This document shows positions 12,645-25,613 of a DNA stretch of 51,986 nt, piece after piece. A program made the position numbers and the translations under genes. Position 1 is the first letter of the stretch, and every line of letters starts with the position of its first letter. Under the pieces are notes generated by a model. It was given only the letters and a program-made list of their open reading frames with translations. It was not told the origin of the DNA and searched no databases. This DNA comes from Paramecium sonneborni (lineage: Eukaryota; Ciliophora; Oligohymenophorea; Peniculida; Parameciidae): contig CAJJDN010000055.1 in the NCBI GenBank assembly GCA_905182985.1, positions 94,305 through 146,290 of the forward strand. Reading direction: 5' to 3'.

Positions 12645-13917
12645 ATGAAGGAAAATAGAAATAAATATTTTAGGGAAAAAAGATTTAACTAAGGTCCTCT
12701 GATAATCAAATGGCATACAACAGTTCATCCCATTTCTTTTAAATGGAATACTGGATTAATTGGTTTTATTAGAACAGAATCAACTTTTTTGAAATGGAAT
12801 TATTATTATAACTATAATTTCAATATTTATAATTCTTAGAAAGATTTGAATAAAATATAATTAGAGATAGAAATCTAGATTACAATTGAGTTGAATCATA
12901 TTTTTTGGAGAAATCCAAAAAAAAATCTTTGGTGAAAAAATTTAGTGATTATGGATTAATTGCAGAAAAAAATGCTAATATTAAATATTTTAGCAATAGA
13001 ATTTGATAAAAAGAAAGAAAATGGTATATGAAAGTAAAATTATGAAGATTTCGAAACTCCTAGAGTCACAAAATATAATTAATTTAATACTACTAGGACA
13101 AATATTTATTTAAAATATATCTATACAATCTTATTATTAGGCTTTCTCTTCAAATTGAGTTATAATATTAATAAACTCACACCTTTAGAACAATTGATAA
13201 AAGAATATTTCAAAAAAATAAAAATAGAAAGTTTAGCAAAAATTTTTGGAATTGTAAATTTGAAACTAAACAATATATTTAAGCAAATCTCTATGTTTCT
13301 ACTTTAACTCAAAATTCATCAATTTAAATAGATAATTATAAATAAATGATTTAATTTTATGAATATATATAAATCCAATTCTTTTGAAGATATACACTTT
13401 TTAAATATTTTCACCCTCTTGAGTTTGAATTTTGTTTATTTTTATACCTTATTCATACATTCTAAGTAAGATTTTCTGTATTAATTTTTAAATTAGGAAT
13501 TTAGAGTGGGAAAAAGATTTAGATTTATTAATAAAATGTAAAGATAGGACATATCAGGTTTAGTAAACAAGAATATAATTTTAACAAATTTATTATATGT
13601 AAATAAAAGATGTGTAAGAATCAGTAGAATATTAATTTTTGATTGGTTATTATGTACATAAATTAGAGAGAGATAATATTAATAAACGTATGCTTCTTTA
13701 ATTCTAAGTATTTATTCTTTTTGACCCACTAAATAATTTACAGTTTAACAATAATTGTTAAGATGAATATTAGTCATCAAATTCATTGAAGAAAAAAAAA
13801 ATTATCAAAATAGCAAATTTAGCATCCAATAAATTTCAAAAAACAATAATGCTCTAGCTTTCTTTTCATATTTATTGTAAATCGTATCCCCAAAGTATTT
13901 AAATTTTTACACTATGA
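12645..13917 (+). pseudogene. Unrecognised gene, probably frame-broken
   Basis: ATG 12645 opens MKENRNKYFREKRFNQGP and runs 96 codons to a TGA at 12933. One extra A in the nine-A run at about 12917-12925 would instead continue as KKFSDYGLIAEKNANIKYF. Later pieces are protein-like: ERKWYMK, a 30-nt intron, then a long Gln- and Tyr-rich frame (THTFRTIDKRIFQKNKNRKF) and RYTLFKYFHPLEFEF. The last piece runs LEWEKDLDLLIKCKDRTYQ, ESVEYQFLIGYYVHKLERD and KIIKIANLASNKFQKTIML to TGA 13915-13917. At least two joins need an indel or carry an in-frame TGA, so I call it decayed or affected by sequence error. No domain is recognised. Confidence 0.45.
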
Positions 13918-14546
13918 ATATTCTAACTTAATTTAAAAATTTTGAGGATCTCTTGGAACCCTGCAGAATTAAGTAGTTCATCTATTAAATGACAATTTAA
14001 GCTTTTTAATTAAGTAAAAAATGGACTGAATTAGTATTTTTGCGATTAAAGCATGCCAAGCAATTTTCTAAATTTTTTTAATGCAGTTAACGTACTTTTT
14101 CTTGAAAATAAATATAATAAGAGGATTAAGAAGTTCAAATTATTTTTATATAAAATAATTATTATTTTGTTTACTTTTTAAACTATAAAGAAAAAATCAG
14201 ACTACATAAAGTAAAATATTTTCAAAGTAAAATAAATTTGAAGGTGTTTCCTTATTAGAAAATTTTAGAAAACATGAAAATACTTCAGTAAGCCAAAATT
14301 TTAGAAAATTAAGATCTTATCATTATATGAACTTTAAATACTAATATTTCATATTGACTTAAATAAAATAAATTTACCTATAAGAACTTCTATCATAAAA
14401 AGCATCAATATAAGGTTGAAAAATACATTCAAATGGAAATACTATAACATTAATGATTGCAATAGTTTTTTATTGATCCTAAAACAGAAAATATCTGTTA
14501 TTATTCTGAGAAATAAAAAATATGGTATTCAAATTGAAAGGAATAT
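13918..14546. other. Possible gene tails, end of left contig
   Basis: The plus strand has a weak continuation (NFLNFFNAVNVLFLENKY). On the minus strand 14546 down to a TGA at 14320-14322 is open for 75 codons (IPFNLNTIFFISQNNN onward) and could be the C-terminal end of the WD40-array gene. Because an N lies at 14547, adjacency to the array is not proven. Confidence 0.3.
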
Positions 14547-14547
14547 N
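14547..14547. other. Assembly join (single N)
   Basis: One N separates unique sequence on the left from the first base of the WD40 array. No WD40-coding sequence occurs immediately left of it, so the gap may hide unseen bases. Confidence 0.9.
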
Positions 14548-17500
14548 TGACCATCAAATTTAGCTTTTTATTACTCAGTCTTAACATCCCATAATCGGAT
14601 AGAGTTATCCCAACTACCAGATGCTAAAATAGTTCCATCTGGTGAGAAACATAAAGAGCAGACAGTATAACTATGACCATCTAACTAGGCTTTTTATTAT
14701 CCTGTTTCAACATCCCATAATATGATTGAACAATCTAAGCTTCCAAAGTCATCACCACTTCCACACGCTAAAATAGTTCCGTCGGGTGAGAAGCATACAG
14801 ATAAGACATATTCATTATAACTATCTAATTAGGCTTTTTATTATCCATTCTTAACATCCCATAATCGGATTGAGTTATCACCACTTCCAGATGTTAAAGT
14901 AGTTCCATCTGGTGAGAAGCATACTGAATTTATACAATTAGTATGACCATCTAATTTGGCTTTTTATTATCCAGTCTTAACATCCCATAAACATATTGAC
15001 TAATCATAGCTACCAGATACTAAAATAGTTCCATCTGGTGAGAAACACACTTATGAGACAGGATCGCAATGACCATTCAATTTAGCTTTTTATTATCCTG
15101 TCTTAACATCCCATAATCGAATTGAGTTATCCCAACTACCAGATGCTAAAGTATTTCCATCTGGTGAGAAGCATACTGAATGGACAGAATTACTATGACC
15201 ATCTAATTAGACTTTTTATTATCCAGTCTTAACATCCCATAATCGAATTGAATTATCACCGCTTCCAGATGCTAAAGTAGTTCCATCTGGTGAGAATTAT
15301 ACTGAATTGACTTCACGACTATGACCATCAAATTTAGCTTTTTATTACTCAGTCTTAACATCCCATAATCGGATAGAGTTATCCCAACTACCAGATGCTA
15401 AAATAGTTCCATCTGGTGAGAAACATAAAGAGCAGACAGTATAACTATGACCATCTAACTAGGCTTTTTATTATCCTGTTTCAACATCCCATAATATGAT
15501 TGAACAATCTAAGCTTCCAAAGTCATCACCACTTCCACACGCTAAAATAGTTCCGTCGGGTGAGAAGCATACAGATAAGACATATTCATTATAACTATCT
15601 AATTAGGCTTTTTATTATCCATTCTTAACATCCCATAATCGGATTGAGTTATCACCACTTCCAGATGTTAAAGTAGTTCCATCTGGTGAGAAGCATACTG
15701 AATTTATACAATTAGTATGACCATCTAATTTGGCTTTTTATTATCCAGTCTTAACATCCCATAAACATATTGACTAATCATAGCTACCAGATACTAAAAT
15801 AGTTCCATCTGGTGAGAAACACACTTATGAGACAGGATCGCAATGACCATTCAATTTAGCTTTTTATTATCCTGTCTTAACATCCCATAATCGAATTGAG
15901 TTATCCCAACTACCAGATGCTAAAGTATTTCCATCTGGTGAGAAGCATACTGAATGGACAGAATTACTATGACCATCTAATTAGACTTTTTATTATCCAG
16001 TCTTAACATCCCATAATCGAATTGAATTATCACCGCTTCCAGATGCTAAAGTAGTTCCATCTGGTGAGAATTATACTGAATTGACTTCACGACTATGACC
16101 ATCAAATTTAGCTTTTTATTACTCAGTCTTAACATCCCATAATCGGATAGAGTTATCCCAACTACCAGATGCTAAAATAGTTCCATCTGGTGAGAAACAT
16201 AAAGAGCAGACAGTATAACTATGACCATCTAACTAGGCTTTTTATTATCCTGTTTCAACATCCCATAATATGATTGAACAATCTAAGCTTCCAAAGTCAT
16301 CACCACTTCCACACGCTAAAATAGTTCCGTCGGGTGAGAAGCATACAGATAAGACATATTCATTATAACTATCTAATTAGGCTTTTTATTATCCATTCTT
16401 AACATCCCATAATCGGATTGAGTTATCACCACTTCCAGATGTTAAAGTAGTTCCATCTGGTGAGAAGCATACTGAATTTATACAATTAGTATGACCATCT
16501 AATTTGGCTTTTTATTATCCAGTCTTAACATCCCATAAACATATTGACTAATCATAGCTACCAGATACTAAAATAGTTCCATCTGGTGAGAAACACACTT
16601 ATGAGACAGGATCGCAATGACCATTCAATTTAGCTTTTTATTATCCTGTCTTAACATCCCATAATCGAATTGAGTTATCCCAACTACCAGATGCTAAAGT
16701 ATTTCCATCTGGTGAGAAGCATACTGAATGGACAGAATTACTATGACCATCTAATTAGACTTTTTATTATCCAGTCTTAACATCCCATAATCGAATTGAA
16801 TTATCACCGCTTCCAGATGCTAAAGTAGTTCCATCTGGTGAGAATTATACTGAATTGACTTCACGACTATGACCATCAAATTTAGCTTTTTATTACTCAG
16901 TCTTAACATCCCATAATCGGATAGAGTTATCCCAACTACCAGATGCTAAAATAGTTCCATCTGGTGAGAAACATAAAGAGCAGACAGTATAACTATGACC
17001 ATCTAACTAGGCTTTTTATTATCCTGTTTCAACATCCCATAATATGATTGAACAATCTAAGCTTCCAAAGTCATCACCACTTCCACACGCTAAAATAGTT
17101 CCGTCGGGTGAGAAGCATACAGATAAGACATATTCATTATAACTATCTAATTAGGCTTTTTATTATCCATTCTTAACATCCCATAATCGGATTGAGTTAT
17201 CACCACTTCCAGATGTTAAAGTAGTTCCATCTGGTGAGAAGCATACTGAATTTATACAATTAGTATGACCATCTAATTTGGCTTTTTATTATCCAGTCTT
17301 AACATCCCATAAACATATTGACTAATCATAGCTACCAGATACTAAAATAGTTCCATCTGGTGAGAAACACACTTATGAGACAGGATCGCAATGACCATTC
17401 AATTTAGCTTTTTATTATCCTGTCTTAACATCCCATAATCGAATTGAGTTATCCCAACTACCAGATGCTAAAGTATTTCCATCTGGTGAGAAGCATACTG

Positions 17501-20500
17501 AATGGACAGAATTACTATGACCATCTAATTAGACTTTTTATTATCCAGTCTTAACATCCCATAATCGAATTGAATTATCACCGCTTCCAGATGCTAAAGT
17601 AGTTCCATCTGGTGAGAATTATACTGAATTGACTTCACGACTATGACCATCAAATTTAGCTTTTTATTACTCAGTCTTAACATCCCATAATCGGATAGAG
17701 TTATCCCAACTACCAGATGCTAAAATAGTTCCATCTGGTGAGAAACATAAAGAGCAGACAGTATAACTATGACCATCTAACTAGGCTTTTTATTATCCTG
17801 TTTCAACATCCCATAATATGATTGAACAATCTAAGCTTCCAAAGTCATCACCACTTCCACACGCTAAAATAGTTCCGTCGGGTGAGAAGCATACAGATAA
17901 GACATATTCATTATAACTATCTAATTAGGCTTTTTATTATCCATTCTTAACATCCCATAATCGGATTGAGTTATCACCACTTCCAGATGTTAAAGTAGTT
18001 CCATCTGGTGAGAAGCATACTGAATTTATACAATTAGTATGACCATCTAATTTGGCTTTTTATTATCCAGTCTTAACATCCCATAAACATATTGACTAAT
18101 CATAGCTACCAGATACTAAAATAGTTCCATCTGGTGAGAAACACACTTATGAGACAGGATCGCAATGACCATTCAATTTAGCTTTTTATTATCCTGTCTT
18201 AACATCCCATAATCGAATTGAGTTATCCCAACTACCAGATGCTAAAGTATTTCCATCTGGTGAGAAGCATACTGAATGGACAGAATTACTATGACCATCT
18301 AATTAGACTTTTTATTATCCAGTCTTAACATCCCATAATCGAATTGAATTATCACCGCTTCCAGATGCTAAAGTAGTTCCATCTGGTGAGAATTATACTG
18401 AATTGACTTCACGACTATGACCATCAAATTTAGCTTTTTATTACTCAGTCTTAACATCCCATAATCGGATAGAGTTATCCCAACTACCAGATGCTAAAAT
18501 AGTTCCATCTGGTGAGAAACATAAAGAGCAGACAGTATAACTATGACCATCTAACTAGGCTTTTTATTATCCTGTTTCAACATCCCATAATATGATTGAA
18601 CAATCTAAGCTTCCAAAGTCATCACCACTTCCACACGCTAAAATAGTTCCGTCGGGTGAGAAGCATACAGATAAGACATATTCATTATAACTATCTAATT
18701 AGGCTTTTTATTATCCATTCTTAACATCCCATAATCGGATTGAGTTATCACCACTTCCAGATGTTAAAGTAGTTCCATCTGGTGAGAAGCATACTGAATT
18801 TATACAATTAGTATGACCATCTAATTTGGCTTTTTATTATCCAGTCTTAACATCCCATAAACATATTGACTAATCATAGCTACCAGATACTAAAATAGTT
18901 CCATCTGGTGAGAAACACACTTATGAGACAGGATCGCAATGACCATTCAATTTAGCTTTTTATTATCCTGTCTTAACATCCCATAATCGAATTGAGTTAT
19001 CCCAACTACCAGATGCTAAAGTATTTCCATCTGGTGAGAAGCATACTGAATGGACAGAATTACTATGACCATCTAATTAGACTTTTTATTATCCAGTCTT
19101 AACATCCCATAATCGAATTGAATTATCACCGCTTCCAGATGCTAAAGTAGTTCCATCTGGTGAGAATTATACTGAATTGACTTCACGACTATGACCATCA
19201 AATTTAGCTTTTTATTACTCAGTCTTAACATCCCATAATCGGATAGAGTTATCCCAACTACCAGATGCTAAAATAGTTCCATCTGGTGAGAAACATAAAG
19301 AGCAGACAGTATAACTATGACCATCTAACTAGGCTTTTTATTATCCTGTTTCAACATCCCATAATATGATTGAACAATCTAAGCTTCCAAAGTCATCACC
19401 ACTTCCACACGCTAAAATAGTTCCGTCGGGTGAGAAGCATACAGATAAGACATATTCATTATAACTATCTAATTAGGCTTTTTATTATCCATTCTTAACA
19501 TCCCATAATCGGATTGAGTTATCACCACTTCCAGATGTTAAAGTAGTTCCATCTGGTGAGAAGCATACTGAATTTATACAATTAGTATGACCATCTAATT
19601 TGGCTTTTTATTATCCAGTCTTAACATCCCATAAACATATTGACTAATCATAGCTACCAGATACTAAAATAGTTCCATCTGGTGAGAAACACACTTATGA
19701 GACAGGATCGCAATGACCATTCAATTTAGCTTTTTATTATCCTGTCTTAACATCCCATAATCGAATTGAGTTATCCCAACTACCAGATGCTAAAGTATTT
19801 CCATCTGGTGAGAAGCATACTGAATGGACAGAATTACTATGACCATCTAATTAGACTTTTTATTATCCAGTCTTAACATCCCATAATCGAATTGAATTAT
19901 CACCGCTTCCAGATGCTAAAGTAGTTCCATCTGGTGAGAATTATACTGAATTGACTTCACGACTATGACCATCAAATTTAGCTTTTTATTACTCAGTCTT
20001 AACATCCCATAATCGGATAGAGTTATCCCAACTACCAGATGCTAAAATAGTTCCATCTGGTGAGAAACATAAAGAGCAGACAGTATAACTATGACCATCT
20101 AACTAGGCTTTTTATTATCCTGTTTCAACATCCCATAATATGATTGAACAATCTAAGCTTCCAAAGTCATCACCACTTCCACACGCTAAAATAGTTCCGT
20201 CGGGTGAGAAGCATACAGATAAGACATATTCATTATAACTATCTAATTAGGCTTTTTATTATCCATTCTTAACATCCCATAATCGGATTGAGTTATCACC
20301 ACTTCCAGATGTTAAAGTAGTTCCATCTGGTGAGAAGCATACTGAATTTATACAATTAGTATGACCATCTAATTTGGCTTTTTATTATCCAGTCTTAACA
20401 TCCCATAAACATATTGACTAATCATAGCTACCAGATACTAAAATAGTTCCATCTGGTGAGAAACACACTTATGAGACAGGATCGCAATGACCATTCAATT

Positions 20501-23500
20501 TAGCTTTTTATTATCCTGTCTTAACATCCCATAATCGAATTGAGTTATCCCAACTACCAGATGCTAAAGTATTTCCATCTGGTGAGAAGCATACTGAATG
20601 GACAGAATTACTATGACCATCTAATTAGACTTTTTATTATCCAGTCTTAACATCCCATAATCGAATTGAATTATCACCGCTTCCAGATGCTAAAGTAGTT
20701 CCATCTGGTGAGAATTATACTGAATTGACTTCACGACTATGACCATCAAATTTAGCTTTTTATTACTCAGTCTTAACATCCCATAATCGGATAGAGTTAT
20801 CCCAACTACCAGATGCTAAAATAGTTCCATCTGGTGAGAAACATAAAGAGCAGACAGTATAACTATGACCATCTAACTAGGCTTTTTATTATCCTGTTTC
20901 AACATCCCATAATATGATTGAACAATCTAAGCTTCCAAAGTCATCACCACTTCCACACGCTAAAATAGTTCCGTCGGGTGAGAAGCATACAGATAAGACA
21001 TATTCATTATAACTATCTAATTAGGCTTTTTATTATCCATTCTTAACATCCCATAATCGGATTGAGTTATCACCACTTCCAGATGTTAAAGTAGTTCCAT
21101 CTGGTGAGAAGCATACTGAATTTATACAATTAGTATGACCATCTAATTTGGCTTTTTATTATCCAGTCTTAACATCCCATAAACATATTGACTAATCATA
21201 GCTACCAGATACTAAAATAGTTCCATCTGGTGAGAAACACACTTATGAGACAGGATCGCAATGACCATTCAATTTAGCTTTTTATTATCCTGTCTTAACA
21301 TCCCATAATCGAATTGAGTTATCCCAACTACCAGATGCTAAAGTATTTCCATCTGGTGAGAAGCATACTGAATGGACAGAATTACTATGACCATCTAATT
21401 AGACTTTTTATTATCCAGTCTTAACATCCCATAATCGAATTGAATTATCACCGCTTCCAGATGCTAAAGTAGTTCCATCTGGTGAGAATTATACTGAATT
21501 GACTTCACGACTATGACCATCAAATTTAGCTTTTTATTACTCAGTCTTAACATCCCATAATCGGATAGAGTTATCCCAACTACCAGATGCTAAAATAGTT
21601 CCATCTGGTGAGAAACATAAAGAGCAGACAGTATAACTATGACCATCTAACTAGGCTTTTTATTATCCTGTTTCAACATCCCATAATATGATTGAACAAT
21701 CTAAGCTTCCAAAGTCATCACCACTTCCACACGCTAAAATAGTTCCGTCGGGTGAGAAGCATACAGATAAGACATATTCATTATAACTATCTAATTAGGC
21801 TTTTTATTATCCATTCTTAACATCCCATAATCGGATTGAGTTATCACCACTTCCAGATGTTAAAGTAGTTCCATCTGGTGAGAAGCATACTGAATTTATA
21901 CAATTAGTATGACCATCTAATTTGGCTTTTTATTATCCAGTCTTAACATCCCATAAACATATTGACTAATCATAGCTACCAGATACTAAAATAGTTCCAT
22001 CTGGTGAGAAACACACTTATGAGACAGGATCGCAATGACCATTCAATTTAGCTTTTTATTATCCTGTCTTAACATCCCATAATCGAATTGAGTTATCCCA
22101 ACTACCAGATGCTAAAGTATTTCCATCTGGTGAGAAGCATACTGAATGGACAGAATTACTATGACCATCTAATTAGACTTTTTATTATCCAGTCTTAACA
22201 TCCCATAATCGAATTGAATTATCACCGCTTCCAGATGCTAAAGTAGTTCCATCTGGTGAGAATTATACTGAATTGACTTCACGACTATGACCATCAAATT
22301 TAGCTTTTTATTACTCAGTCTTAACATCCCATAATCGGATAGAGTTATCCCAACTACCAGATGCTAAAATAGTTCCATCTGGTGAGAAACATAAAGAGCA
22401 GACAGTATAACTATGACCATCTAACTAGGCTTTTTATTATCCTGTTTCAACATCCCATAATATGATTGAACAATCTAAGCTTCCAAAGTCATCACCACTT
22501 CCACACGCTAAAATAGTTCCGTCGGGTGAGAAGCATACAGATAAGACATATTCATTATAACTATCTAATTAGGCTTTTTATTATCCATTCTTAACATCCC
22601 ATAATCGGATTGAGTTATCACCACTTCCAGATGTTAAAGTAGTTCCATCTGGTGAGAAGCATACTGAATTTATACAATTAGTATGACCATCTAATTTGGC
22701 TTTTTATTATCCAGTCTTAACATCCCATAAACATATTGACTAATCATAGCTACCAGATACTAAAATAGTTCCATCTGGTGAGAAACACACTTATGAGACA
22801 GGATCGCAATGACCATTCAATTTAGCTTTTTATTATCCTGTCTTAACATCCCATAATCGAATTGAGTTATCCCAACTACCAGATGCTAAAGTATTTCCAT
22901 CTGGTGAGAAGCATACTGAATGGACAGAATTACTATGACCATCTAATTAGACTTTTTATTATCCAGTCTTAACATCCCATAATCGAATTGAATTATCACC
23001 GCTTCCAGATGCTAAAGTAGTTCCATCTGGTGAGAATTATACTGAATTGACTTCACGACTATGACCATCAAATTTAGCTTTTTATTACTCAGTCTTAACA
23101 TCCCATAATCGGATAGAGTTATCCCAACTACCAGATGCTAAAATAGTTCCATCTGGTGAGAAACATAAAGAGCAGACAGTATAACTATGACCATCTAACT
23201 AGGCTTTTTATTATCCTGTTTCAACATCCCATAATATGATTGAACAATCTAAGCTTCCAAAGTCATCACCACTTCCACACGCTAAAATAGTTCCGTCGGG
23301 TGAGAAGCATACAGATAAGACATATTCATTATAACTATCTAATTAGGCTTTTTATTATCCATTCTTAACATCCCATAATCGGATTGAGTTATCACCACTT
23401 CCAGATGTTAAAGTAGTTCCATCTGGTGAGAAGCATACTGAATTTATACAATTAGTATGACCATCTAATTTGGCTTTTTATTATCCAGTCTTAACATCCC

Positions 23501-24318
23501 ATAAACATATTGACTAATCATAGCTACCAGATACTAAAATAGTTCCATCTGGTGAGAAACACACTTATGAGACAGGATCGCAATGACCATTCAATTTAGC
23601 TTTTTATTATCCTGTCTTAACATCCCATAATCGAATTGAGTTATCCCAACTACCAGATGCTAAAGTATTTCCATCTGGTGAGAAGCATACTGAATGGACA
23701 GAATTACTATGACCATCTAATTAGACTTTTTATTATCCAGTCTTAACATCCCATAATCGAATTGAATTATCACCGCTTCCAGATGCTAAAGTAGTTCCAT
23801 CTGGTGAGAATTATACTGAATTGACTTCACGACTATGACCATCAAATTTAGCTTTTTATTACTCAGTCTTAACATCCCATAATCGGATAGAGTTATCCCA
23901 ACTACCAGATGCTAAAATAGTTCCATCTGGTGAGAAACATAAAGAGCAGACAGTATAACTATGACCATCTAACTAGGCTTTTTATTATCCTGTTTCAACA
24001 TCCCATAATATGATTGAACAATCTAAGCTTCCAAAGTCATCACCACTTCCACACGCTAAAATAGTTCCGTCGGGTGAGAAGCATACAGATAAGACATATT
24101 CATTATAACTATCTAATTAGGCTTTTTATTATCCATTCTTAACATCCCATAATCGGATTGAGTTATCACCACTTCCAGATGTTAAAGTAGTTCCATCTGG
24201 TGAGAAGCATACTGAATTTATACAATTAGTATGACCATCTAATTTGGCTTTTTATTATCCAGTCTTAACATCCCATAAACATATTGACTAATCATAGCTA
24301 CCAGATACTAAAATAGTT
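14548..24318 (-). CDS. WD40-repeat protein, giant tandem array (partial)
   Basis: On the minus strand the whole 9771-nt segment is one open frame with no TGA, because the 774-bp period is a multiple of three. Each 258-residue unit has six WD40 blades of the form DGH-x5[32 protein letters not shown], split across lines of 42 residues. One blade carries a six-residue insertion ([12 protein letters not shown]). The total is about 75 blades, far more than the usual 7 or 14. W in LWD is always TGG and Gln is often TAA or TAG. Blades differ mainly in the residues after GH (SYTV, SREV, SNSV, CDPV, TNCI, NEYV) and at GS(W/G/Y)D. Such WD40 proteins form propellers that bind other proteins. Both ends are N joins, so the true start, end and copy number are not known here. 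Confidence 0.85.
14548..24318. repeat. 774-bp perfect tandem repeat, about 12.6 copies
   Basis: The same 774-bp unit recurs head to tail. For example, the motif TTTATTACTCAGTC ends at 14580, 15354 and 16128, exactly 774 apart. Copies look identical by eye throughout, with no substitution noticed. Internally the unit is six diverged 126-bp WD40 blades, one of them extended by 18 bp. The array starts and ends abruptly at Ns in different places within the unit. This suggests either a recently homogenised minisatellite inside a gene or an assembly product. Confidence 0.95.
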
Positions 24319-24319
24319 N
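24319..24319. other. Assembly join (single N)
   Basis: One N ends the WD40 array in mid-blade and is followed by non-repeat sequence. Confidence 0.9.
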
Positions 24320-24811
24320 AAATAAATTTTAATTCAATTAATTTTAGATAAATTTAAGTATGGAAAAAAAATATTGCCTAATTTCATTGATATTCTTATC
24401 TGATCTACCCATTAGAACAATACTTTTTCTTTTATCACAAAACATAGTTTTAAAATAATTTGATATTTTATTTATTTTTAATTTTACTATAAGCTAATGT
24501 AATAGGTAAGAGTTTTATTCTTAGAAAATAAATTCAACATTGCCTTTAACTCGGAAAATAATATTATTATTCCTTGATCCCTTTTTTATGGATTTTTTTC
24601 TTAAAAGTTGTTTAGACTGATATCTTATCTTTACTAAACTATCCTGGTTTATTATAAATGTATAAAATGTTGCATTATAAATTGCTCAATTTATGGCACA
24701 CATGATTAATATGTTAACTTTATGCTACGTGAACTCATTTCTAATATTTTCATCAGTGAAGATCAATTAGATAGAAATGGCAGTTATCTCAGGGTCCGTT
24801 ATATTCTGCAT
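24320..24811 (-). CDS. N-terminal part of a gene, probably that of the WD40 array
   Basis: On the minus strand ATG 24811 starts MQNITDPEITAISIQLIF. Protein-like pieces follow in other frames, presumably across short introns: KLSNLQCNILYIYNKPGQFS, KKKIHKKGIKEQQYYF, then FRVKGNVEFIFQEQNSYLLH and KTMFCDKRKSIVLMGRSDKN. The last frame stays open to the N at 24319, after ILKFIQNQ. Its orientation and position directly upstream of the WD40 array make it the likely N-terminal region of that protein, which I infer from context only. The exact introns are unresolved, including one spanning a TGA near 24700. No conserved domain is recognised. Confidence 0.5.
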
Positions 24812-25516
24812 GGAAGTTTGTCAGAAACTTTTTTATTAGATATTTAAGATTTATCTGCACATTCCTTGAATATCTTGTAAACTTGCCAAGAAAATTGGAA
24901 AACAATAATTAAAAAAAATTTTTTCATTAGAGAAAGCACGAAATTATATATTGTTTTTTTGATTTTTATTCCAGATGAACACACACTTTTTACTAGAAAT
25001 TATTTTTTACCTCTAACAATGCAAAGTTTAGATATTTTAAGCCCAATATTTACAAACTTATAACTAATACATGAACAGAGAAAAAAGTCTTATTCTAAAG
25101 AGCAGCTCTATACCACAATGAAAATTATAAATATTAATTAATAAATAAGGTTGTTATACAAATCAAAGAGATTAAAAATTGATGGTAAAAATAAAAGATA
25201 AAAAAAGATTTTTAAATTCTTAATATCATTTACATTGATGATTCAATCTTTTAATGATTATGATTCCATTGAAAATTATATAAATCATAAGACTTTTTTA
25301 AAGCCAATACATTAATAACAGACTTTATCATCAGGTAATGCTATGTATAGATTCAAATTGATTATAAATATTTTAATTCGAAATAAGTTTTTGTTCTGTT
25401 CATCAATAAATGTCTATAACACTAATATGCCTGGCTCCACATAAATGTAAAAGAAAACTATGTATTTAATGCTAATCTAAACATGGGGTGGAATTTAAAT
25501 ATTTTCTTTAGATTGA
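24722..25516 (+). CDS. Open frame of 264 codons, unrecognised
   Basis: ATG 24722 to TGA 25514-25516 is open without any intron (MLRELISNIFISEDQ onward, IPDEHTLFTRNYFLPL in the middle). Composition is reasonable, with Cys and Trp rare. It overlaps the minus-strand reading at 24320-24811 by 90 nt, so the true start may be an internal ATG such as 25019. At this AT content a 264-codon frame has a low but not negligible chance probability. No family is recognised. Confidence 0.35.
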
Positions 25517-25613
25517 TGAGTACTATTAGACACTGAAAAAGGAAATCATTGATTAATTCAAATTAGTATAATTAAGAATCAGTTTCACAATCTTACTTTT
25601 TGAAATTGAATAA

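Noticed and set aside
14548..24318. CRISPR array or non-coding satellite
   Set aside because: The 774-bp period is in frame and encodes WD40 blades with framework conservation at the protein level, and there are no short repeats with unique spacers.
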